This document shows, piece by piece, positions 12,422 to 19,836 of a stretch of 43,324 bases of DNA. Position numbers and translations under genes: made by a program. The notes below the pieces were generated by a model. The model ran no database searches, was not told where the DNA came from, and saw nothing but the letters and a program-made list of their open reading frames with translations. Where the stretch lies: contig JACCLF010000051.1 of the NCBI GenBank assembly GCA_013425405.1, positions 1 to 43,324 of the forward strand, in the 5' to 3' direction. This stretch comes from Microcaldota archaeon (GTDB lineage Archaea > Micrarchaeota > Micrarchaeia > Burarchaeales > Fermentimicrarchaeaceae). Numbering within the stretch: position 1 is the stretch's first letter; each line of letters starts with the position of its first letter.

Positions 12422-12540
12422 CGCCAGGGGCGGGATTCGAACCCGCGAAGGCCTTTTGGACCTAACAGCTTAGCAGGCTGCCGCCCTTTAGAGCCTTGCT
12501 TCTCTTGCGAGAAACTCAGGAACCACTAGGCGACCCCGGC
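12422..12540 (-). tRNA. tRNA-Ser(GCU) with a ~31-nt insertion in the D loop
   Basis: The acceptor stem GCCGGGG pairs with CCCTGGC (one G-U) and the discriminator is G, as in archaeal tRNA-Ser. The anticodon arm GCAGC-CTGCTAA-GCTGT gives anticodon GCU at 12472-12474. A five-pair long variable arm closes on CAAAA, and the T arm is GCGGG-TTCGAAT-CCCGC. The D stem GCCT/GGGC encloses 41 bases instead of about 10. The excess (about 12490-12520) folds into TTCTC-GCAA-GAGAA with a GNRA tetraloop. Without it the gene would be about 88 nt, the normal serine size. A TATA-like TTTAAATATATAC lies about 25-30 bases upstream, inside the end of the upstream membrane-protein gene. Confidence 0.93.
12490..12520 (-). 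other. Candidate non-canonical tRNA intron or D-loop expansion
   Basis: Extra sequence in the D loop of tRNA-Ser(GCU). It has a 5-bp hairpin with a GCAA loop and an outer GAGT/GCTC pairing. Removing 31 bases would leave AGTGGT(T)AAA, a standard serine D loop. Unlike the Leu and Ser(GGA) introns in this window, I do not see an unambiguous pair of 3-base bulges flanking a 4-bp helix, so splicing is inferred from the mature shape only. Exact ends may shift by a few bases. Confidence 0.55.
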
Positions 12541-12544
12541 TCTG

Positions 12545-13117
12545 TTATCTTTTGTATTGTATATATTTAAAAGGAGTTTCTCTTCCAGTGACCTTGCGGT
12601 AAGCCCAGCTTGTGGTGAGTGAGGCTAGAATTGAGAGTAGCAGAAGATAGAGATGGGAAAAATCAAGAGCATTGTAAAACCAGTAAAAAAGAGTAGCAGC
12701 AAGCAAGGAGGTGAAGGCCATAAGAGAAACAGCAAGGGATGCATCTCCCCAAGTCCACCGCATAATGCCGGCATATGCACCAACTGCCCCAAGGATAAAA
12801 ATGATGATAAAAAATAAATCATTTTTTATAAATGCAAGAAACAGAACTGAGAAAAAACATGCCAGAAACATTTGGAAATAGATTCTATTCCAATTGAGAT
12901 TTGGCCAATGGCGGTATCTGATAGCAAGTGCCCAGATAATCACGAAATCAGAGTAAATTAGAAAGAAAACTGCCGCCACAATATTGCTTATGTTAAAACC
13001 GGTAGATATTGCAACGAGGATGAGAATCACAACTGAAGTTAGTATTGCCACAACAACTCGCAGAAAGAATGCTGCATTTTCAATTTTTTTGTAATCTTTT
13101 CTTTTTTTTGTTTTCAT
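12545..13117 (-). CDS. Small polytopic membrane protein, family not recognised
   Basis: A 190-residue protein starting at MKTKKRKDYKK (ATG at 13115-13117), with a positively charged N-terminus and about six hydrophobic segments. They start near residues 14, 46, 79, 101, 125 and 152 and end in a basic tail. The frame is open 19 codons further upstream, but that would run towards the SRP RNA 3' end and encodes low-quality sequence. The gene is clearly A/T-richer than its neighbours, with long poly-T/A runs. It lies between SRP RNA (about 33 bases upstream) and tRNA-Ser (4 bases downstream) on the same strand. No transporter or enzyme motif is visible, so its function is unknown. Confidence 0.75.
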   Translation of the reverse strand: MKTKKRKDYKKIENAAFFLRVVVAILTSVVILILVAISTGFNISNIVAAVFFLIYSDFVIIWALAIRYRHWPNLNWNRIYFQMFLACFFSVLFLAFIKNDLFFIIIFILGAVGAYAGIMRWTWGDASLAVSLMAFTSLLAATLFYWFYNALDFSHLYLLLLSILASLTTSWAYRKVTGRETPFKYIQYKR

Positions 13118-13150
13118 ATGCTCATCTAAACTAAATGCAGCGGGCTTCAC

Positions 13151-13435
13151 TGGAATCGATGGGGGCCCCCTCACCCGGTTGTTCAGACATGGGCTAGACT
13201 TTGTGACTTGCTAGCATGGACGAATCCACTCAGAGAGCAGGTGCTCTCGTGATTTGTGTTCAGGGTTGCTCCTTCCGGCCTGGCCCGGTTCGCACGACCT
13301 TCCATCCAGCAAGGCAAAGCTTCAACGCTTGCGCCTGAGCCAAAGTGAGATGGCTCGAACCTCTTCCAGCTTTTCGGTCTCACCGTGAAGGGGGTTTGTG
13401 ATTACAGGAGACCCCTAACCTCCCGACCTATCCCA
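13151..13435 (-). ncRNA. ffs: Signal recognition particle RNA (7S RNA)
   Basis: Scaffold of the signal recognition particle, which directs membrane and secreted proteins to SecY. The minus-strand RNA carries the SRP54-binding helix 8 signature (GTGCGAACC, GGGCCAGG, the CCGGAAGG tetraloop region, then AGCAACCC), with the symmetric and asymmetric loops in the expected order. The 5' domain contains GGGAGGTTAGGGG...AACCCCC, consistent with Alu-domain helices. TGGGAT near the 5' end pairs with ATTCCA near the 3' end, as expected for archaeal helix 1, and sets the approximate ends (about 285 nt). Termini are estimated to within about ten bases. Confidence 0.93.
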
Positions 13436-13460
13436 CTGCAGTTAGTATTATTCCTTGAAG

Positions 13461-13472
13461 GCTTAAATAGCT
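13461..13472 (-). promoter_or_regulatory. Candidate TATA box of the SRP RNA gene
   Basis: Minus-strand AGCTATTTAAGCC is centred about 28-30 bases upstream of the estimated SRP RNA 5' end, the spacing expected for an archaeal TATA box. It is back to back with the ribosomal-protein operon promoter about 65 bases away. Confidence 0.55.
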
Positions 13473-13524
13473 ATTGAAATAAAAATGCGCATGCAAAACG
13501 ACGGAAAAAGTTCAAAAAAAGAGA

Positions 13525-13540
13525 AAGGTTTTTAAATATC
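13525..13540 (+). promoter_or_regulatory. Candidate BRE/TATA of the ribosomal-protein superoperon
   Basis: AAAGGTTTTTAAATATC matches a purine-rich BRE followed by an archaeal TATA box. A start site about 25 bases downstream, near 13560, gives a 5' leader of roughly 55 bases before the L3 start. The leader contains an out-of-context ATG at 13581, not preceded by a ribosome binding site, and GAGGT just before the L3 ATG. Confidence 0.6.
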
Positions 13541-13616
13541 ATCTTCATAAGATTATTCCACTCTTTTCTACGACTGAAGTATGGGGTCTCCCGGCTCCCG
13601 TTCTAGAGGTCTTATT

Positions 13617-14618
13617 ATGGGAAAGATTCGTAAGCCAAGAAGCGGGTCTCGCGCGTTTAGACCGAGAAAAAGGGCGGGCAGTCAGAATGCCCGCATCGTT
13701 AGCTGGCCCGCCATGAATGAGACGAAACTTCTGGGCTTTGCTGGCTTTAAGGCGGGCATGACTCACCTGCTGATGATTGATGATCATGAGGGTTCTCCAA
13801 CGAAGGGACATGAGATTTCTGTTCCTGTGACTGTGGTTGAAACTCCTTCTCTTCTTGTGCTGGGTTTGAGGGCTTATTCTTCTGATGTCTGCGGTCTGAT
13901 GGCTTTTTCTGATGCTTATGCAAACATTGACAAAAAAATTGCCGAGAGGATAAACCTGAAGAAGAACAGATTTGAGGATGCCATGAAGAAAATTGAAAGC
14001 AATGTTGATTCTATCAAGGATGTGAGGATTCTTGCGATAACCGCCCCTGACAAGACAGGCTTTGGAAGGAAGAAGCCCGATGTAATAGAGATTGCTGTCG
14101 GGGGCAAGAATGCAAAGGAGAAGCTGGAATTCTGCAAGGGAATAATTGGGAAGGAAGTGAAGCCTGCTGATGTTTTCTCTGACGGCGAATATGTTGATGC
14201 AATAAGCATTACCAAGGGAAAGGGATGGCAGGGCGCTGTGAAGAGGTTTGGTGTGCACCTCCAGAGGAGAAAGGCAACCGGCAGGAGAAGGCATGTGGGG
14301 ACCCTCGGCCCGTGGCATCCTGCAAGAGTGATGTATACCACTCCAATGGCAGGGCAGATGGGCTACCACAAGAGGACTGAGATAAACAAGAGGATATTGA
14401 AGATTGCTGGGAAGGATGAGGTGAACCCGAAGGGAGGATTTCTGAACTACGGGTTTGTGAAAAACGACTGCATGCTCATAAAGGGCTCTGTGGGAGGTCC
14501 TTGCAAGAGGATGATAAAGTTTAGAAAGAGCATCAGGGAGAACGGAAAGCCTGTAAAGCCTGAAATAAAGTACATCTCGAAGGAGTCAAAACAAGGCAAA
14601 TCAAGGTGCTTAGGATGA
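13617..14618 (+). CDS. rpl3: 50S ribosomal protein L3
   Basis: Large-subunit protein that reaches into the peptidyl-transferase region, 333 residues, the archaeal/eukaryotic length. The start chosen is MGKIRKPRSGSRAFRPRKRA, matching other archaeal L3 N-termini, with GAGGTCTTATT upstream; the upstream in-frame ATG at 13581 lacks a binding site. The tip loop contains HVGTLGPWHPARVMYTTP and AGQMGYHKRTE. It is the first gene of the operon; its stop overlaps the L4 start (ATGA). Confidence 0.97.
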   Translation: MGKIRKPRSGSRAFRPRKRAGSQNARIVSWPAMNETKLLGFAGFKAGMTHLLMIDDHEGSPTKGHEISVPVTVVETPSLLVLGLRAYSSDVCGLMAFSDAYANIDKKIAERINLKKNRFEDAMKKIESNVDSIKDVRILAITAPDKTGFGRKKPDVIEIAVGGKNAKEKLEFCKGIIGKEVKPADVFSDGEYVDAISITKGKGWQGAVKRFGVHLQRRKATGRRRHVGTLGPWHPARVMYTTPMAGQMGYHKRTEINKRILKIAGKDEVNPKGGFLNYGFVKNDCMLIKGSVGGPCKRMIKFRKSIRENGKPVKPEIKYISKESKQGKSRCLG

Positions 14619-15406
14619 AAGTTCATGTTTACTCAATTGACGGGAATCCTGTGGAGGAGCTTGAGCTACCGCACCAGTTCAGCGAGGAGATTAGGGAGGA
14701 AGTGATAAGCAGGGCGGTCATCGCTGAGCAGAGCAGGAAATACCAGCCAAAAGGTGCATTCAAACTTGCAGGTATGCAGACAAGCGCGGAGTATAGAGGC
14801 AGGAAGGAGGCGTATGGAAGCATAAAGAATAAAGGTATCTCAAGGCTGCCTAGGGAGAAGTTTCCCAAAGGAAGGTTCGGCAGAGTCAGGATAGTTCCAT
14901 TCTCAGCAAAGGGAAGGAGGGCGCACCCGCCAAGACCGGAAAAGATTCTGGTTGAGAAAATAAACAATAAGGAGTATGAGAAGGCTTTGAGGAGCGCCAT
15001 AGCGGCAACTGCAAGAAAGGATATTATTGAGGCAAGGGGTCATTTTACTGGTGGAGTGAAGGAGATTCCGCTTGTTGTTGAAAATAAGTTTGAGGAGTTT
15101 GACAAGACGAAGAATGTGCTCACATGCCTAAGGGCTCTTGGGCTTGAGGGCGATTTGGAGAGGGGGAGGAGAACCAGAAACATAACAGGGGTGAGGAAGA
15201 GAAGGAGAGGGGGAAGTGTGAGGGCGAAATCAATTCTCATAGTTGTTGGAAACGGCAGCAAGGTTGCCAGAGCTTCAAGAAATCTTGCAGGGGTTGATGT
15301 GAGAAGCGTCGCAGAGCTTGACGTGAGCTCACTGGCACCAGGCACGCACGCAGGAAGACTGACTCTCTGGAGCAAGAGGGCAGTTGAGGAGCTTGCAAAG
15401 ATGTGA
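14615..15406 (+). CDS. rpl4: 50S ribosomal protein L4
   Basis: Large-subunit assembly protein whose extended loop lines the exit tunnel; 263 residues. The start is the ATG at 14615 (MKVHVYSIDGN) with AAGGTG upstream, overlapping the L3 stop by four bases. Visible signatures are GRVRIVPFSAKGRRAHPPRPEK in the tunnel loop and the C-terminal SLAPGTHAGRLTLWSKRAVEEL. The order L3-L4-L23-L2 is universal. Confidence 0.97.
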   Translation: MKVHVYSIDGNPVEELELPHQFSEEIREEVISRAVIAEQSRKYQPKGAFKLAGMQTSAEYRGRKEAYGSIKNKGISRLPREKFPKGRFGRVRIVPFSAKGRRAHPPRPEKILVEKINNKEYEKALRSAIAATARKDIIEARGHFTGGVKEIPLVVENKFEEFDKTKNVLTCLRALGLEGDLERGRRTRNITGVRKRRRGGSVRAKSILIVVGNGSKVARASRNLAGVDVRSVAELDVSSLAPGTHAGRLTLWSKRAVEELAKM

Positions 15407-15411
15407 TATTT

Positions 15412-15660
15412 ATGGTTGTAATGTACCCCATAATGACAGAGAAGGCAATTGCGCTGATAGAGAAGGAGAACAAAATGGTTTTCATAGTTGAAAAAGATGC
15501 CACAAAGAAGGAGATTGCCGATGATGTTGAGAAGTCGTACAATGTGAAGGTGGACAAGGTGAATGTTCTCATAACGCCTCAGGGCAGGAAAAAGGCATAC
15601 GTGAAGCTTCAGAAAGGCTACTCTGCAGATGAGCTGGCCGCAAAGTTGAAGATTATTTAG
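15412..15660 (+). CDS. rpl23: 50S ribosomal protein L23
   Basis: Protein at the tunnel exit, where it forms a docking site for the signal recognition particle and the translocon. It has 82 residues with the usual PIMTEKAIALIEKEN opening and VDKVNVLITPQGRKKAYVKL near the C-terminus. An upstream GTG at 15403 is in frame, but its GTGAT serves better as the ribosome binding site for ATG 15412. Confidence 0.96.
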   Translation: MVVMYPIMTEKAIALIEKENKMVFIVEKDATKKEIADDVEKSYNVKVDKVNVLITPQGRKKAYVKLQKGYSADELAAKLKII

Positions 15661-15669
15661 GTGAGATGA

Positions 15670-16425
15670 ATGGGAAAGAGACTTATACAACAGAAACTTG
15701 GCAAGGGCTCTCCAAGCTATAAGAGACCTTCGAGCAGGTGCAAGGCTGATGTTGAATACAGGAATCTTGATGAGCTTGAGAAGAGCGGAAAGCTGGACGG
15801 CGAGGTGGTGGGGTTTGTTGATGACCCTGCCAGAACTGCCATTCTCATGGAAGTGAAGTTCAATAATAACGAGATGAATTTATTCATAGCGCCAGAAGGA
15901 GCAATGATTGGAGACAGAATAGAGGTTGGCGTCAGCGCTGGTGTGAAGCCAGGGAATGTCCTCCCCCTGAACTCAATTCCCGAGGGGATGCCTGTTTATG
16001 ATATTGAGATCACCCCGGGTGACGGGGGCAGGCTAGTCAGGAGCAGCGGCACAACTGCATTTGTTGTTTCTCATGAGGGCAATACTGTTACAGTGAGGCT
16101 CCCTTCAAAGAAGCTCAAGATGCTTGATGGAAGGTGCAGGGCACAGGTTGGAGTTATATGCGGAGGGGGTAGGCTGGAGAAGCCTTTCCTCAAAGCCGGC
16201 AAGAAATTCTACGCCATGGGTGCAATGAACAGAAGGTGGCCCAATGTGAGAGGAGTTGCAATGAACCCGTACAACCATCCATTTGGAGGTAAGGAGCACC
16301 ACAAGGGAAGACCCTCAACGGTTTCAAGAAGCACTCCTCCAGGGAGAAAGGTCGGGCATCTTGCAGCTAGGAGGACTGGAAGAAGGAGAGGAAAAAGCGT
16401 AGAAAGGGAGGAGACGGGTGGGTAG
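15670..16425 (+). CDS. rpl2: 50S ribosomal protein L2
   Basis: Conserved protein supporting the peptidyl-transferase centre and subunit association; 251 residues. The near-universal GVAMNPYNHPFGGKEHHKG stretch near residue 196 carries the conserved histidine, followed by the basic tail RRTGRRRGKSVEREETGG. AGGTGAGATG precedes the ATG, and the stop codon directly precedes the S19 ATG. Confidence 0.97.
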   Translation: MGKRLIQQKLGKGSPSYKRPSSRCKADVEYRNLDELEKSGKLDGEVVGFVDDPARTAILMEVKFNNNEMNLFIAPEGAMIGDRIEVGVSAGVKPGNVLPLNSIPEGMPVYDIEITPGDGGRLVRSSGTTAFVVSHEGNTVTVRLPSKKLKMLDGRCRAQVGVICGGGRLEKPFLKAGKKFYAMGAMNRRWPNVRGVAMNPYNHPFGGKEHHKGRPSTVSRSTPPGRKVGHLAARRTGRRRGKSVEREETGG

Positions 16426-16821
16426 ATGGCGAGAAAGGTTCAGTACAGGGGAAAGACTCTCGATGAACTGAAGCAGATGACTGCTGAGGAATTCTCAAAA
16501 CTCCTCAAGTCGAGGGCAAGAAGGGCCCTGAAGAGAGCTTCCGCCGTATACAGGAAGCTGCTTGAGAAGGTGAAAAGAGCCGGAAGCGATGGCAAGGGCG
16601 AGAAGGTTGTAAAAACCCACCTGAGGGATGCGGTCATAATGCCGGACTGGGTGGGATTGAAGTTTGGCGTTCATAACGGGAAGGAATTCAAGACTGTTGA
16701 GATAAAGGTGGAGATGATAGGGCACAGGCTTGGCGAGTTCTCCCACACTACGGGAAGGGTAGCTCACTCAGGCCCAGGTGTCGGAGCAACAAGAGGTTCC
16801 AAGTTCATACCGTTGAAGTAA
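16426..16821 (+). CDS. rps19: 30S ribosomal protein S19
   Basis: Head protein of the small subunit near the A-site tRNA, 131 residues. Typical segments are VVKTHLRDAVIMPDWVGLKFGVHNGKEF and the C-terminal LGEFSHTTGRVAHSGPGVGATRGSKFIPLK (read in pieces). The ATG follows the L2 stop with no gap, and GGTGGG within the L2 end acts as ribosome binding site. Confidence 0.97.
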   Translation: MARKVQYRGKTLDELKQMTAEEFSKLLKSRARRALKRASAVYRKLLEKVKRAGSDGKGEKVVKTHLRDAVIMPDWVGLKFGVHNGKEFKTVEIKVEMIGHRLGEFSHTTGRVAHSGPGVGATRGSKFIPLK

Positions 16822-16827
16822 GGTGCG

Positions 16828-17274
16828 ATGATGGAATACAGCTACAAACCAAAGGAAGGGGTTCGCGCAGCAAAGGCGCTGATGCATGATATTGATGCGT
16901 CATTCAAAGACCTTAGCCAGGTCTGCGGGAACATAAGCGGCAGGGAAGTTTCAAAGGCAGTGCAGCTGCTTGAGAGCGCAAAGCTCGGCGAGGTCCCCAT
17001 ACTGTACAGAAAATTCAACAAGAAGTGCGGGCACAGGAAGGAGCTCGGAGGGAGAAGGGGCAGATACCCAAAGAAAAGCGCTAGAATAGTTTTAGAGGTG
17101 CTGAGGAGCGCCATGGCAAATGCAAAGAATGTTGGGCTTGGCGAGAAGCTTGTTGTGAGGCACGCTTCGGCAAACAAGCAGAACATATATCCGAGGATGG
17201 CTTCTAAGGGAAAGGCCATGAGGTCAAATTATGAAACAGCAAAGGTGGAGATAGTTCTGGAGGAGTTGAAGTGA
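16828..17274 (+). CDS. rpl22: 50S ribosomal protein L22
   Basis: Tunnel-lining protein, 148 residues. It has the archaeal KALMHDIDASFKDLSQVCG N-terminal half and the loop-bearing C-terminal segment YPRMASKGKAMRSNYETAKVEIVLEE. Two consecutive ATGs (16828, 16831) follow AAGGTGCG; either may be used. Confidence 0.96.
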   Translation: MMEYSYKPKEGVRAAKALMHDIDASFKDLSQVCGNISGREVSKAVQLLESAKLGEVPILYRKFNKKCGHRKELGGRRGRYPKKSARIVLEVLRSAMANAKNVGLGEKLVVRHASANKQNIYPRMASKGKAMRSNYETAKVEIVLEELK

Positions 17275-17275
17275 T

Positions 17276-17941
17276 ATGGCAATTGAGAGAAAATTCTTAG
17301 AGGATTCAATAAGCCGGTACAAGCTTGCAGCCTACCTGGAGAAGGAGCTGGACAGGGCGGGCTTCTCAAAGGTTGATATACAGAGAACTCCAATGGTCAC
17401 AAGGATAAATGTTGAGGTCACAAAGCCAGGCAAGGTGATTGGAAGGAAGGGCAAGACAATCAAGGATTTGACAGATGCTATACAGAAAAACTTCGGGGTT
17501 GATAACCCGCAGATAAGCGTCTCAGAGGTCACAAACGAGAATCTGGAGCCAAGGTTGGTTGCAAAGAGGGTTGTGAGGTCTATTGAGATGGGAAGGAATG
17601 TGAGAAGAATACTGCATTTCACGCTGAAAACAATCATGGATGCTGGCGCTCTTGGAGCTGAGATAATTGCAAGCGGAAAGATTGCGGCAAAGGGAGCAAG
17701 AGCAAAAAGACTCAGGGTTGGTGCGGGTTATCTGCCAAAGTCAGGTGAGCCCTCAAGGTTGGTGAGAGTTGCACATGTAACTGCGTATCCAAAATTCGGT
17801 GCAATAGGTGTGCGTGTAAAGATAGTTCCTCCGGGAACTGTATTCCCTGGCAAAGAAAAAACAAAGCCCATTGAGCTGCCGAGAGTGATAAAGGAGGCAG
17901 CTGCAGAGAGTGAGGAAGATGCCGATATTGAGAGTAAATGA
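17276..17941 (+). CDS. rps3: 30S ribosomal protein S3
   Basis: KH-domain protein at the mRNA entry site, 221 residues. The KH motif KVIGRKGKTIKDLT lies near residue 53, followed by the C-terminal KIVPPGTVFPGKE segment and an acidic tail EEDADIESK. It starts one base after the L22 stop, and its end overlaps the L29 gene by 23 bases in another frame. Confidence 0.97.
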   Translation: MAIERKFLEDSISRYKLAAYLEKELDRAGFSKVDIQRTPMVTRINVEVTKPGKVIGRKGKTIKDLTDAIQKNFGVDNPQISVSEVTNENLEPRLVAKRVVRSIEMGRNVRRILHFTLKTIMDAGALGAEIIASGKIAAKGARAKRLRVGAGYLPKSGEPSRLVRVAHVTAYPKFGAIGVRVKIVPPGTVFPGKEKTKPIELPRVIKEAAAESEEDADIESK

Positions 17942-18125
17942 GCTCAGAAGTATGGAAAATGCGACTCTGAAGAGCAAGCTGTCAGAGCTAAGGAACGAGC
18001 TGAGAATCGACAAGGGCAGCGTTGCAAGCGGAGGGAAGGCGAGCAACCCCGGCAGGATGAAGGAGTTGAGAAAGAGTATTGCAAGAATATTGACAGTTCT
18101 TAGGGAGAAAAAAATTGAAATTTGA
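17919..18125 (+). CDS. rpl29: 50S ribosomal protein L29
   Basis: Small helical tunnel-exit protein, 68 residues, MPILRVNELRSM...SKLSELRNELRIDKG and KSIARILTVLREKK. The start at ATG 17919 uses GAGTGAGGAAG, which lies inside the S3 coding region. An upstream in-frame GTG at 17910 is less likely. Confidence 0.94.
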   Translation: MPILRVNELRSMENATLKSKLSELRNELRIDKGSVASGGKASNPGRMKELRKSIARILTVLREKKIEI

Positions 18126-18142
18126 AGAGGTGAAAGGTTTAG

Positions 18143-18448
18143 ATGGGAGAAATATGTTCCAAATGCGGGCTTCCGAAAGAGATTTGCGCGTGCGAAGCTC
18201 TTGAGAGAGAAGGAGCCAAGAGGATAAAAATTTACAGCACGAAGAAAAAGTTCGGCAAACTCGTGACAATAGTAGAAGGGTTGGACGAGGGCGAGCTGAA
18301 CAAAATCTCAAAAGAGCTGAAGAGGGCTCTCGCATGCGGCGGCAGCGCAAAGGGAGGCGTGATGGTGCTGCAGGGGGAGCACAGGGACAAGCTCAAGCAG
18401 CTCTTAACAAAGATGGGGTATATGGAAGACAGCATAGACGTGGGATGA
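18143..18448 (+). CDS. Translation initiation factor aIF1 (SUI1/eIF1 homologue)
   Basis: Start-codon fidelity factor acting on the small subunit, 101 residues. The N-terminus has a Cys pattern C5-x2-C8-x6-C15-x-C17, probably a small zinc site. The SUI1 core reads KKFGKLVTIVEGLD and ALACGGSAKGGVMVLQGEHRDKL. Its location between L29 and the RNase P component Rnp1 is the usual archaeal order. The stop overlaps the next start. Confidence 0.95.
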   Translation: MGEICSKCGLPKEICACEALEREGAKRIKIYSTKKKFGKLVTIVEGLDEGELNKISKELKRALACGGSAKGGVMVLQGEHRDKLKQLLTKMGYMEDSIDVG

Positions 18449-18738
18449 TGATTGACAAGAGCAACATATTGATTCATGAGTTCATGGGATTGGAGGTAGA
18501 AGTTTCAAAGAGCACATGCAGGAACCTAATAGGAAAGAAAGGTAGAGTGGTTGACGAAACTAAGAACACAATTGAGATTGAGAAGGATGGAGTCACAAGA
18601 ACTGTTCCAAAAAGGGCGAGCACCTTCAGGTTCCGCCTGCCAAGCGGTGGCAGCGTGGAGGTTGAGGGAAGGCTCATAGAATACAGGCCCGAGGACAGGC
18701 CGAAGAGGCTCATGAGGCATGTGAGGAAGGTGGGATGA
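18445..18738 (+). CDS. rnp1: Ribonuclease P protein component 1 (Rpp29/POP4 homologue)
   Basis: Protein subunit of RNase P, which removes tRNA 5' leaders; 97 residues with an Sm-like beta-barrel. Visible signatures are LIHEFMGLEVEVSKSTCRNLIGKKGRVVDETKNT and RTVPKRASTFRFRLPSG (in pieces). The frame continues upstream but in nonsense overlapping aIF1; the double ATG at 18445/18448 overlapping the aIF1 stop is the natural start. Its placement between L29 and S17 is characteristic of archaea. Confidence 0.95.
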   Translation: MMIDKSNILIHEFMGLEVEVSKSTCRNLIGKKGRVVDETKNTIEIEKDGVTRTVPKRASTFRFRLPSGGSVEVEGRLIEYRPEDRPKRLMRHVRKVG

Positions 18739-19043
18739 TGGCAACGTGCAATGATAAGAAATGTTTCAAGCATGGGTGTGTCAAGATAAGGGGAGGCACC
18801 ATAGAGGGAATTGTAGTGAGCGACAGGGGCAGGAGGACTGCAATAGTTGAAAGGCCTCTGGTGAAGTACATTTCCAAATATGAGAGGTCTGCAAGGAGGA
18901 ACTCAAGGATAGCGGCACATAACCCGGACTGCATAGGTGCAAAGGAAGGGGATACTGTGAAGATTGCGGAATGCAGGAAGCTGAGCAGGACAAAGGCATG
19001 GAGCGTTGTTGAGATTACGAAGAAAGCCGAGAGAGGTAGTTGA
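18735..19043 (+). CDS. rps17: 30S ribosomal protein S17
   Basis: OB-fold small-subunit protein, 102 residues. Core motifs: GGTIEGIVVSDRGRRTAIVER, HNPDCIGAKEGDTVKIAECRKLSRTKAW (read in pieces). The start overlaps the Rnp1 stop (ATGATG), and a GGTGGG ribosome binding site lies in the Rnp1 end. The N-terminus contains ATCNDKKCFKHG, a short Cys/His stretch of unknown significance. Confidence 0.96.
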   Translation: MMATCNDKKCFKHGCVKIRGGTIEGIVVSDRGRRTAIVERPLVKYISKYERSARRNSRIAAHNPDCIGAKEGDTVKIAECRKLSRTKAWSVVEITKKAERGS

Positions 19044-19044
19044 G

Positions 19045-19443
19045 ATGAAAGGCATGCAGAGCAGAGTCACAGGGGGATTGACAATAGGCTCCCGCCTTAT
19101 TTGCGATGACAACAGCGGAGCCAAGATTGTCCAGATAATAGGGGTGAGGGGCAGCCACACTAAGAGGACAAGGACTCCTTCAGTCGGGATAGGCGATATA
19201 GTGATAGTTGCGGTCAAGAAAGGAGTTCCGCAGATGAAGAAGAAGGTCGAGAAGGCTCTTATAATAAGGCAGAGGATGCCCTACAGGAGAGCTGACGGCA
19301 TGAGGATTGAGTTTGAGGACAATGCAGTTGTGCTTATAGATGACCAGGGCTTGCCCAAGGCAACCGAGATAAAGGGCGCAATAGCAAGGGAGGTTGTTGA
19401 CAGATTCCCAAAGGTTGCCGGCATAGCCAGCGCGGTGGTTTGA
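19045..19443 (+). CDS. rpl14: 50S ribosomal protein L14
   Basis: Intersubunit-bridge protein, 132 residues. It has the usual L14 core SRLICDDNSGAKIVQIIGV and a C-terminal FPKVAGIASAVV. The ATG 19045 with GAGAGGTAGTTGAG upstream is preferred over the longer in-frame start that would overlap S17 by 38 bases. Confidence 0.96.
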   Translation: MKGMQSRVTGGLTIGSRLICDDNSGAKIVQIIGVRGSHTKRTRTPSVGIGDIVIVAVKKGVPQMKKKVEKALIIRQRMPYRRADGMRIEFEDNAVVLIDDQGLPKATEIKGAIAREVVDRFPKVAGIASAVV

Positions 19444-19826
19444 TGGTATCCCCAACTGATTCAAAACAGCCGAGGAAGCAGAGAAAGGCCAGGTACGAGG
19501 CTCCGCTGCACATCAGGCAGAAGTGGCTTGCAGTGCATATGGACAAGGAGATGAAGGGAAAGCTCAAGACTGCGAGGAGAAGCGTGCCTGTGAGGGAAGG
19601 GGACCGGGTAAAGATAATGAGGGGGGAGAACAGCGGGAAGAGCGGCAAGGTGTCAAGGGTTGATTTGCGGTACGGAAAGGTTTATGTTGAAGGGGTTGTC
19701 AGGAAAAAGGGGAAGGGGGGAGAGGCTTTGATTCCAATAGACCCTTCAAAGCTTCTGATGATTGAGGCCGGCTTCTCAGACAAGATGAGGGGCAGGATAC
19801 TTGAAAGGTCAAGGAAAATAGAATGA
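19443..19826 (+). CDS. rpl24: 50S ribosomal protein L24
   Basis: Assembly-initiator protein with a KOW motif (REGDRVKIMRGENSGKSGKV near residue 50), 127 residues. The N-terminal PRKQRKARYEAPLHIRQK is typical of archaeal/eukaryotic L24/L26. The TGATG overlap with L14 indicates translational coupling. Confidence 0.95.
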   Translation: MVSPTDSKQPRKQRKARYEAPLHIRQKWLAVHMDKEMKGKLKTARRSVPVREGDRVKIMRGENSGKSGKVSRVDLRYGKVYVEGVVRKKGKGGEALIPIDPSKLLMIEAGFSDKMRGRILERSRKIE

Positions 19827-19836
19827 GGTAGGTTGA

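Noticed and set aside
13183-13383. Open frame within the SRP RNA region
   Set aside because: The sequence is fully explained by SRP RNA helix signatures on the same strand; the translation has no protein-like features.
13545-14369. 274-codon antisense frame opposite L3
   Set aside because: L3 on the + strand is a certain gene; the antisense frame is a by-product of its codon bias. The same applies to other long antisense frames opposite rpoA1, S12 and the ribosomal genes.
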